Assembly: GCF_000524475.1 (NCBI RefSeq)
Contig: NZ_BAVQ01000082.1
Location: 1 to 49,876, forward strand
Length of the DNA: 49,876 nt
From: Tomitella biformata AHU 1821
GTDB lineage: Bacteria; Actinomycetota; Actinomycetes; Mycobacteriales; Mycobacteriaceae
Reading direction: 5' to 3'
Each line of letters opens with the position of its first letter. Position 1 is the stretch's first letter. The notes beneath the pieces are model-generated. The model saw nothing but the letters and a program-made list of their open reading frames with translations. It ran no database searches and was not told the DNA's origin. Shown here one piece after another: positions 43,212 through 49,876 of this stretch. A program made the position numbers and the translations under genes.

Positions 43212-44161
43212 ACGGAGACCGCCTTCCGAATTCGCGGGTCAAGCAAGCCATAGCTTGTGTCCACGACCATGTTGATCACCACGTAGACCAGCGCAATGAA
43301 GACGACGATGCCCTGCACGGTCACCACATCGCGGAGGGTGATGGAGGAGGAGACGAGCTGGCCCAGGCCGGGCAACCCGAACAGCACCTCGACCACCACC
43401 GTGCCGCCGATCAGCCGGCCGAGGCTGATGCCGGCCAGGGTGATCATCGACAGCGATGAGGGCCGCAGAGCATGCCGGAACAGCACATAGGCGCGCGGCA
43501 TTCCCTTAGCACGGGCAGCCGCCACGTAATCCTCTCGCAGGGTGCTGACCAGGTCTGTGCGGAGTAGCCGCTGGAAAGTCGCGACTTCAACCAGCGCGAT
43601 GGCGACGACCGGCAAGAAGGCGTGCTTGAGGTTCTCGCCGATCCCATCACTCATCCGCGACCAGCCGGAGACCGGGAATAGGCCCAGCTTGACCGAGAGA
43701 AAGTAGATCAGGACCGGGCCTGCGATGAACGCCGGCACCGCCAAGAAGGCCGAGGACAACGCGCTGATGCCTCGGTCCAGGGCCGAGTCCTCGGTTGCCG
43801 CGGCCACGACCGCCAACACCACTGCCAACACCAGGGCCAGCAGCAGCCCCATGACCGCCAACTGGATGGTCACCGGCAGACGATCCAAGATTGCCTGGGT
43901 GACGTCCTGGCCGGTCAACGGCGAGCGGCCCAGGTCGCCGTGCAGCGCGCCGCCGAGCCAGTCGAGATACTGGCGCCACAGTGGCTGATCGAGGCCCATC
44001 TCCGCGTTCATCTTGGCAACAGCCTCGGGCGACGCGTTCTCGCCGAGGACGACGTCGGCGGCAGAGCCCGGGGCGAGGCTGAGCAGCCCCACCACCGCAA
44101 GTGTCACCAGGAAAAGCACGAGCAGGCTCCGGCCTATCCGCTTCGAGAATGTGAGCACCAT
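43208..44161 (-). CDS. Importer 2: ABC permease, DppB-like
   Basis: This 317-aa protein opens with the helix GRSLLVLFLVTLAVVGLLSL and PGSAADVVL. Late GGTVVVEVLFGLPGLG is the DppB signature. I start it at the ATG at 44161; the upstream open frame to 44251 shows no signal. It is the first gene of importer 2. Confidence 0.92.
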   Translation of the reverse strand: MVLTFSKRIGRSLLVLFLVTLAVVGLLSLAPGSAADVVLGENASPEAVAKMNAEMGLDQPLWRQYLDWLGGALHGDLGRSPLTGQDVTQAILDRLPVTIQLAVMGLLLALVLAVVLAVVAAATEDSALDRGISALSSAFLAVPAFIAGPVLIYFLSVKLGLFPVSGWSRMSDGIGENLKHAFLPVVAIALVEVATFQRLLRTDLVSTLREDYVAAARAKGMPRAYVLFRHALRPSSLSMITLAGISLGRLIGGTVVVEVLFGLPGLGQLVSSSITLRDVVTVQGIVVFIALVYVVINMVVDTSYGLLDPRIRKAVSV

Positions 44162-44287
44162 AGTGTCCGCCGTCGACCCTTTCCCTCGTGGAGTGTTGTC
44201 CACACCACCTGCCGGGGCGACTCCATACGATCCGCCGCCCGAACTCCACACCCGCGATCTCTATGATCTACATCACCGTTAACCTAG

Positions 44288-44300
44288 CTCACTAAGTGAG
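44288..44300. promoter_or_regulatory. Small palindrome upstream of importer 2
   Basis: CTCAC-TAA-GTGAG is a perfect 5-3-5 inverted repeat in the 214-nt gap between importers 2 and 3. It is the only symmetrical element there and could be an operator for importer 2. It is short, so chance cannot be excluded. Confidence 0.35.
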
Positions 44301-44375
44301 TGTGCTGCAAGCTGCGTCACATAGTCGCGACTGCACCCCCGATAAAGCGCCGCTCAAGCCGAGGTCGATCGTCCG

Positions 44376-45320
44376 TCAGGAACCCTTCGAGGACTCCGCG
44401 CCCTCGAGGGCGTCCCGCAGTCCGTCGCCAAATGTGGAGAAGGCCAACACCGTCAGCACGATCATGATCGCCGGCGCAGCGATAAGCCCCGGTGCCGAGT
44501 GGACGTTGTCGAAGGCCTCACGGACCATCGACCCCCAGGAGGTCTCCGGGGCCTGGACGCCGAGACCCAGGAAGCTCAGGCTCGCCTCCGCGACGATCGC
44601 GACGCCCGCTGAGAAGGACAGCTGTACGAGCAGCGGCGACGCCGCGTTAGGCAGCACGTGGCTCCACAGCAGTCGGCCCTTGCCGCAGCCCAGAGCCCGG
44701 GCGGCCTCAATATAGGTCTCTGTGGCCACCGACTCCGCGGCCCCACGCGCCAACCGGAATAGTGCCGGTGCCATGACCAAGCCGATGGCCAGCATCGCGT
44801 TGGTAAGTCCGGGGCCGAAGATCGCAATGATCGCGATGGCCAGGATGAGCGGGGGCAGCGACTGCAAGGCATCCGAGAAGCGGCTAATCAGACCCCCCAG
44901 ACGGCCCCCGACCAGGCCCGCGAACAGACCGGTGGGGATGCCGAGCACGGCCGCCACACCCACCGCCTGGAAGACGGCGAGCATCGTGACGCTGGCGGAT
45001 GTGAGCAGTCGGCTAAACACATCGCGGCCATAGATGTCCGTGCCCAGCCAGTGCTCGCCCGAGGCGCCGGCCAGGCTGTTATTCAGGTTCTGCGCATGAG
45101 GCGGGTGGGGCCCGAGCGCCGACCCGAACACCGCCAGCAGGACCACCAGGACCAAGAATCCCAGCGCAATCATTGCCGGAATATTCTTGCGCAGCAAGCG
45201 AAGCGGGCGGGAAGTCTGCAGTTTATGCAGCAGCTGCCCACGTCGAGGCCGCTGCGGAGCCTTGCGATCATCGGCCGGCTTCGCGGCGGTGATGTCCGGG
45301 GTGGCCGGGGTCTCACTCAT
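44376..45320 (-). CDS. Importer 3: ABC permease, DppC-like
   Basis: This 314-aa protein has a long cytoplasmic N-terminus (about 50 residues), then a first helix, HWLGTDIYGRDVFSR and LSFLGLGVQAPETSWG. AGAGGA before the ATG at 45320 selects it over 45341. It is the last gene of importer 3. Confidence 0.92.
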   Translation of the reverse strand: MSETPATPDITAAKPADDRKAPQRPRRGQLLHKLQTSRPLRLLRKNIPAMIALGFLVLVVLLAVFGSALGPHPPHAQNLNNSLAGASGEHWLGTDIYGRDVFSRLLTSASVTMLAVFQAVGVAAVLGIPTGLFAGLVGGRLGGLISRFSDALQSLPPLILAIAIIAIFGPGLTNAMLAIGLVMAPALFRLARGAAESVATETYIEAARALGCGKGRLLWSHVLPNAASPLLVQLSFSAGVAIVAEASLSFLGLGVQAPETSWGSMVREAFDNVHSAPGLIAAPAIMIVLTVLAFSTFGDGLRDALEGAESSKGS

Positions 45321-45346
45321 AGGAAGTCCTCTCGAGGGCATTCGGG

Positions 45347-46291
45347 TCAAGCCCGGACTCGGGGGTGGAAGTATCCATAGGCCATATCGACGATCAGATT
45401 GATCAGCACAATCGCTACCGCCATCACCATCACGATGCCGAGGATCACGGGGATGTCGCGGCTGAACACGGAGTTCACGGCCAACGTGCCGAGGCCGGGC
45501 AGCGCGAAGACAAACTCCACGGTGACCGCGCCTGCGAAGATCCGGCTGATCTGCAAGCCGAGCACAGTGACAATCGGGACGCCCGCCACCTTCAGCGCGT
45601 GCTTCGTCACGATCGTCCGGGTCCGCAGGCCCTTCGCCCGCGTGGTCCGGATGAAGTCCTTGGCCAGGGTGTCGACCATCGCGGCGCGCGTCTGACGCGC
45701 CACCTCCGCGGTGGAGATGGCCGCGATCGCCAGCGCCGGGAGAATCAGGTGCTGCAGCCACAGTCCGAAGCCATCGCTGAGCGGGGCATACCCCGTCGCC
45801 GGGAAGATTGGGGACGAGATCGCCAGCGTGATCACCAGGACCAGGCCGATGATGAACGGCGGCACTGCCATCGCGACCGACGACACCGTGGTCAAGGCCC
45901 TGTCGAGCAGCGAGTTGGCGCGCATCGCGGCGATGATCCCGAGCGGTACGCCGACGAGGATCACGATCACCATTGTCACCACGGTCAGGGACAGCGTTGT
46001 CGGAATCCGGTCCGCCAGAATCTGGCTGACGGATTGCGAGCTGTATAGCGAGGTTCCGAAATCACCCGTCAGCACGTTCCCCAGCCATTCGACGTAACGC
46101 ACGAATAGCGGCCGGTCCAGGCCCATCTGCGTTTGCACCGCGGCGATCTCGGCCGCCGTCGCATTGTCACCGGCGAGGCCCGCCGCGGCGTCACCCGGCA
46201 TGAAGTCGACCAGGACGTAGACGAAGAAGCTCAGGAACAGCAGCAGCGGGATCGCCGACAGCAAGCGCTTAGCGAGCAAAGTGGCCATCAT
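45347..46291 (-). CDS. Importer 3: ABC permease, DppB-like
   Basis: This 314-aa permease starts LLSAIPLLLFLSFFVYVLVDFMPGD and has AGAVTVEFVFALPGLG as late signature. It overlaps the ATPase gene upstream by 4 nt (ATGA) and lies 26 nt before the DppC-like gene. Confidence 0.92.
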   Translation of the reverse strand: MMATLLAKRLLSAIPLLLFLSFFVYVLVDFMPGDAAAGLAGDNATAAEIAAVQTQMGLDRPLFVRYVEWLGNVLTGDFGTSLYSSQSVSQILADRIPTTLSLTVVTMVIVILVGVPLGIIAAMRANSLLDRALTTVSSVAMAVPPFIIGLVLVITLAISSPIFPATGYAPLSDGFGLWLQHLILPALAIAAISTAEVARQTRAAMVDTLAKDFIRTTRAKGLRTRTIVTKHALKVAGVPIVTVLGLQISRIFAGAVTVEFVFALPGLGTLAVNSVFSRDIPVILGIVMVMAVAIVLINLIVDMAYGYFHPRVRA

Positions 46292-47115
46292 GCCTCCAAC
46301 GGGGGTTGAGTCAGATTGCGGCGCCGGGCCCGCGGGTCCGGGACAGCGGAAAGCAACGACTTGGTGTAGGCATGCTGCGGATTCTCGAACAGCTCCTCGG
46401 TGGGTCCGGTCTCCACCACTTCCCCGTCGTACATCACCATGACCCGATGCGCGAGGAAGCGCACGAGCGATAGATCGTGCGAGATGAACACGTACGACAG
46501 CCCGCGCTCGGCCTGCAGATCCAGCAGGAGATTCAGGACCTGCGCCTGGATCGAAACGTCCAGCGCGGCAACGGGCTCATCGCACACGATGAAGTCCGGG
46601 TCGAGCGTGAGGGCCCGCGCGATGGCGATGCGCTGTAGCTGGCCGCCGGAGAACTCGCGCGGATACTTGTCGAGTTGGTCCGCGCGCATCCCGACCCGCT
46701 CCAGGATCTCCACCACCCGGCGATCGCGCTCCGCCCCGGAGAGGCCGAAGTGGATCGCCAGCGGCTCCCCCACCGCGTTTCGGATCGTCATGTGTGGGTC
46801 GAGGGAGCTGAACGGGTCTTGGAAGATCATCTGTGCGCGCCGCCTGAAGGCCAGCAACTCTTTGCCGCGCAGCTTCCGCACGTCTTGCCCATCGAAGCGG
46901 ATCTCGCCGGCGTCCGGCTCGATCAGCCGGAGGATCTGGCGACCGATCGTCGACTTCCCCGCCCCGGACTCCCCGACGATGCCGAGGGTCTCGCCACGAT
47001 CGACCGTGAAGCTCACGTCGTTGGTCACCAGGCTCCGCTCGGTGACGCGCCCGAGGAGATTCCTCTTGGCCGGGAACGACTTGGATAGCCCGGCCACCTC
47101 CAGCAGATGGCTCAT
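46288..47115 (-). CDS. Importer 3: ABC ATPase, DppF/OppF-like, lacking the C-terminal Cys domain
   Basis: This 275-aa ATPase has Walker A GESGAGKST, signature FSGGQLQR and Walker B FIVCDEP. It ends soon after HAYTKSLLSAVPDPRAR, without the oligopeptide extension and its four cysteines found in the other five ATPases of the window. The ATG at 47115 overlaps the preceding stop codon. The short form also exists in other OppF-type proteins, so it need not be damaged. Confidence 0.92.
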   Translation of the reverse strand: MSHLLEVAGLSKSFPAKRNLLGRVTERSLVTNDVSFTVDRGETLGIVGESGAGKSTIGRQILRLIEPDAGEIRFDGQDVRKLRGKELLAFRRRAQMIFQDPFSSLDPHMTIRNAVGEPLAIHFGLSGAERDRRVVEILERVGMRADQLDKYPREFSGGQLQRIAIARALTLDPDFIVCDEPVAALDVSIQAQVLNLLLDLQAERGLSYVFISHDLSLVRFLAHRVMVMYDGEVVETGPTEELFENPQHAYTKSLLSAVPDPRARRRNLTQPPLEA

Positions 47116-48107
47116 GCGCCCAGTCCCCTCAGCTCGAGCTCGCCGTCCCGGACACAGCGCACCGCCCGCCCTGCGGCGAGGCGCTCGAGCCCCACCGGAC
47201 CGGCGTCGCAGACGCCTGCCACCGCGTGCCGGCAGCGCTCTTGGAAGCGGCAGGTCTCCGGCCAATCCCACGGGGCGGGCACGGCGCCGGGGATCGAGGA
47301 CAATCGCGTCCCACGGGCCCTGGGGTCCGGGATCGCGGCGAGCAGGCCCTCGGAGTAGGGATGCCGCGGATCGTCGAAGAGATCGTCGATCCGCGTGGAC
47401 TCGACGATCTGTCCCGCGTACATCACCGCCACGCTGTCGCACATCTCGGCGACGACGCCCAGATCGTGCGTGATGAACAGGATCGACACGTCGTACTCGG
47501 CCTGCAGATCCTTCATCAGCCGCAGCATCTCCCGCTGCACCGTCACGTCCAGAGCCGTGGTGGGTTCGTCCGCGATCAATAACTTGGGCCGGCAGACCAT
47601 GGCGATCGCCAGCATCACGCGCTGGCACATGCCGCCCGAGAACTCGTGGGGATAGGCCTGCGACCGACGCGCAGCGTCCGGGATACCCACCGCATCGAGC
47701 ATCTCAATTGCCCGGGCCACCGAGCTCTTCTTGGACGCCCCCTCATGCCGACGGACCACCTCGGCGATCTGGTCGCCAACGGTGAACGCCGGGGACAGGC
47801 TGCGCCGCGGCTCCTGGAAGACCATCGACACGTCCGTGCCGCGGATATCAGACATCTCCCGCTCCGACAGGCCAACGGTCTCGCGGCCGGCGATGCGGAT
47901 GGACCCGCTCACCCGCGAACCACGCGGGGGCAGCAAGCCCATCGCCGCCAGCGAGGTCACAGTCTTCCCCGACCCCGACTCCCCCACCAGCCCCACCGCG
48001 GAACCCGCCGGGACCCGCAAGGAGACGTCGTCGACGACCTGCGTCCAACCCCGCTCTGTCGGGAACTCGACCGAGAGGTTCTCGATCCTCAACACGTCAG
48101 TAGTCAT
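47112..48107 (-). CDS. Importer 3: ABC ATPase, DppD/OppD-like
   Basis: This 331-aa ATPase has Walker A GESGSGKTV, signature FSGGMCQR and Walker B LLIADEP, with a C-x5-C-x7-C-xn-C tail (CRFQERC to VRCVR). The ATG at 48107 has GGAGA upstream; the open frame to 48191 lies inside the binding-protein gene in another phase and is not used. Confidence 0.93.
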   Translation of the reverse strand: MTTDVLRIENLSVEFPTERGWTQVVDDVSLRVPAGSAVGLVGESGSGKTVTSLAAMGLLPPRGSRVSGSIRIAGRETVGLSEREMSDIRGTDVSMVFQEPRRSLSPAFTVGDQIAEVVRRHEGASKKSSVARAIEMLDAVGIPDAARRSQAYPHEFSGGMCQRVMLAIAMVCRPKLLIADEPTTALDVTVQREMLRLMKDLQAEYDVSILFITHDLGVVAEMCDSVAVMYAGQIVESTRIDDLFDDPRHPYSEGLLAAIPDPRARGTRLSSIPGAVPAPWDWPETCRFQERCRHAVAGVCDAGPVGLERLAAGRAVRCVRDGELELRGLGA

Positions 48108-48162
48108 GAAACAAGATCTCCTCAGACCGCGTCCTGGACGGCGGCGGCGATGGGGCCACGAG

Positions 48163-49758
48163 CTACTTCGTGACGCCCAGGTAGCGCACATCCATCACGC
48201 CGGTGTAGTGCGAGACGCCCATGTTGGCCGAACCAATCACGTTGTCCGAGAAGGCAACCTGAGTGCTGAGCCCGCAGATGAAGACGTCAAACGCCTGGTC
48301 CACCGCGACCGCCGCCGTCGCCTCCACCGCAGCGGTGCGATCAGCCTCCGACATATTGGGATCGAAGGCGGGAGCCAGCGACTCGCGGAACTCCACGGGC
48401 AGCGTGCCGGGGAACAGCCGCGGAACGGTGTAGTTGCGGTTGAGGAACTGCGCGGCGCTCGGATCGCCCACCCGCACGTTGACCAGTGCCGGCTCCGTCT
48501 TGGCCGCGAACTGCGCGGTCATATCGACTAGGTCGACCGGCTTGATGTTCATCTCCACCCCGACGTCGGCAAACTGCGCCTGCAGTGCGGCAGCGATCTC
48601 ATCCTGCGGCGATAGACCCGCGCCCACGAGGGACGTGAACGTCAGGTTCTCGGCTCCGGCCTCCGCGAGCAGCGCCCGCGCGTGCTCGGGGTCGAAGGAG
48701 TAGTCGATCGCCGGCTCGGCGAGGTGCCCCTCAACGCCCTCGGTCAGAGGCTGCCCCGACGGCATGCACTGCCCGTTAAGCAGGGAGGTGTTGATGCCCT
48801 CCCGATCCACGGCGAAGTTCAGGGCTTGCCGAACCCGGACGTCCGAGAATTCCGGGCTGTCGGTGTTCATCGTCATCGTGTAGAGCTGCATCGCCGGGTA
48901 GGCGAAGAAACCGAAGCCATCGCCGAGCGTGGAGGCCTGCGGGTACTGGCCGATCTTGGAGAGGATCAGGTCGAGCTGGCCCGAGCGGAGCGCGTTGAGC
49001 CGTGCGTTGTCGTCGACCATGCCGGTAATCGTGATCGTCTTCGCCAATTGCGCGTCAGTATCCCAATAGCCCTCGCGGCGCTCATACGCGGCGGAGTCGC
49101 CCACCTTGACAGAGGTCGCGACGTACGGCCCCGACCCGACCGGGTTAACGTCCAGATCGGGATTGTCGAGCGCGTTCGGGCTGATCAGGGAGGCTTCCAC
49201 CCCGGACATGACGTACGGCAGGTCCGCGGCGGGCCGGTTCGCGATGATCCGCACGTGGCTGGGGTCGACGACCTCCACTGAGTCGATCATCGAGAATGTC
49301 GTGGCGACCGTGGACCCGGGCGTGTTCTTCGCGTGGTCCAACGTGGACTTGACCGCCGCGGCGTCGAGGACTGCGCCGTCGGTGAAGGTCATTCCGTCGC
49401 GCAGAGTGAAGACGACCTCGCTGCCGTCCGCCGAGAACTCCCACTCGGTCGCCGCCATCGGCGCGATCTCGAGCGCCCCATCCACGTCGACCATCTGCGT
49501 CAGGCGGTCATACACCGGGGTCAGGTACGAGAATGCGGCGGGTGCCGATGGCATCTTGTGCGGGTTCAGTGCTGGGGCCGGGACCGTGGAGCCCACCCGG
49601 AGGTGGCCGTTCGGGTCGGCGTCTGCCGCGTCAGCGCCGACGGAGCCGCCGGACGCCGGGCCGGCGCCGTTGTTGCTGGTTCCGCCGCAGGCGGCTAGCA
49701 CCAGGCTGAGCGCGGCGACTGCGATGCCCGCGCGTAGAAGTGGACGTGTGTTGGCCAT
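48163..49758 (-). CDS. Importer 3: ABC solute-binding lipoprotein
   Basis: This 531-aa family-5 binding protein has a signal peptide with lipobox LVLAAC (Cys24). TFTDGAVLDAAAVKSTLDHA and DVNPVGSGPYVATSV are family features. It is not close to the other three binding proteins. GAGAGG precedes the ATG. It is the first gene of importer 3 and lies 49 nt after the partial amidohydrolase, probably in the same operon. Confidence 0.92.
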   Translation of the reverse strand: MANTRPLLRAGIAVAALSLVLAACGGTSNNGAGPASGGSVGADAADADPNGHLRVGSTVPAPALNPHKMPSAPAAFSYLTPVYDRLTQMVDVDGALEIAPMAATEWEFSADGSEVVFTLRDGMTFTDGAVLDAAAVKSTLDHAKNTPGSTVATTFSMIDSVEVVDPSHVRIIANRPAADLPYVMSGVEASLISPNALDNPDLDVNPVGSGPYVATSVKVGDSAAYERREGYWDTDAQLAKTITITGMVDDNARLNALRSGQLDLILSKIGQYPQASTLGDGFGFFAYPAMQLYTMTMNTDSPEFSDVRVRQALNFAVDREGINTSLLNGQCMPSGQPLTEGVEGHLAEPAIDYSFDPEHARALLAEAGAENLTFTSLVGAGLSPQDEIAAALQAQFADVGVEMNIKPVDLVDMTAQFAAKTEPALVNVRVGDPSAAQFLNRNYTVPRLFPGTLPVEFRESLAPAFDPNMSEADRTAAVEATAAVAVDQAFDVFICGLSTQVAFSDNVIGSANMGVSHYTGVMDVRYLGVTK

Positions 49759-49807
49759 TGCTAGGTACCTCTCGGTGGGGTGTCTGAGTGCGACCGTGCG
49801 GCCGGGT

Positions 49808-49876
49808 TTAGGTGCGGGGGAAGTTCAACAACGCCCGCGCGTTGAGCTCGACCATCTGATGCACCTCGTCATCGGG
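49808..49876 (-). CDS. Amidohydrolase family protein, C-terminal end only (5' part outside window)
   Basis: The minus-strand frame entering at 49876 encodes 22 residues, PDDEVHQMVELNARALLNFP and two more, then TAA at 49808. An N-A-x-x-L-L-x-F/F-P ending is common at the C-terminus of amidohydrolase-2 proteins. The piece is too short to be certain. It would be upstream of importer 3 in the same direction. Confidence 0.5.
   Translation of the reverse strand, partial: PDDEVHQMVELNARALLNFPRT

Overview
The window is high-GC actinobacterial DNA and is almost entirely catabolic and accessory in character. Several features point to the Mycobacteriales (a Rhodococcus, Gordonia, Nocardia or Mycolicibacterium type genome): two SDRs of the mycofactocin-coupled type, a one-cluster 3Fe-4S ferredoxin beside a P450, a DUF35/thiolase pair, IclR, FadR and TetR regulators, and LxxC lipoproteins. 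The genus cannot be fixed from the sequence alone. No tRNA, rRNA, CRISPR array, insertion sequence or phage gene is visible.

Layout. (A) 1-2000, plus strand: the C-terminal part of a Rieske oxygenase alpha subunit and a mycofactocin-type SDR, closed by a strong hairpin terminator. (B) 2190-5288: an IclR regulator, a FadR-type regulator that is a tandem duplication of the whole family fold, and a HepT-like protein with a degenerate active site. (C) 5446-6908, plus: a VOC-family protein and a crotonase, with a perfect 17-nt palindrome between them. (D) 11523 down to 6989, minus: amidohydrolase, aldehyde dehydrogenase, ferredoxin, P450. A clear TTGACA-17-TAATTT promoter precedes it and a perfect terminator hairpin follows. 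(E) 19586 down to 11903, minus: an oligopeptide-type ABC importer (permeases, ATPases, lipoprotein), then a TauD-type dioxygenase and a TetR regulator. (F) 19587-21944: a non-coding stretch with a palindromic operator candidate, and an IclR pseudogene with two lesions. (G) 21945-30311, plus: nine close genes from a Baeyer-Villiger monooxygenase through VOC, SDR, DUF35, thiolase, CoA-transferase, NTF2-like protein and SDR to a CMD-family protein. (H) A phosphatase remnant, then 30915-33580, plus: a beta-hydroxyacid dehydrogenase and two TIM-barrel isomerase/epimerase-type proteins, ending in a hairpin shared with the convergent block. (I) 49876 down to 33662, minus: tail of an amidohydrolase, importer 3, importer 2, two SDRs, a Gfo/Idh/MocA oxidoreductase, an NTF2-like protein, a terminator, and an orphan lipoprotein closely related to that of importer 2.

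How the parts may work together (inference). Three importers bring in bulky organic solutes. Four unrelated oxygenase classes (Rieske, P450, 2-oxoglutarate/Fe and Baeyer-Villiger) attack them. SDRs and the ALDH oxidise the products, and the CoA-transferase, crotonase and DUF35/thiolase pair degrade CoA esters. Blocks H and I together hold the enzyme classes used in oxidative handling of sugars or glycosides, so the substrate may be a glycosylated cyclic natural product. The substrate itself cannot be read from the sequence. The least usual elements are the double FadR, the inactivated HepT-like protein, the pair of near-duplicate solute-binding proteins and the DUF35-thiolase/BVMO operon.
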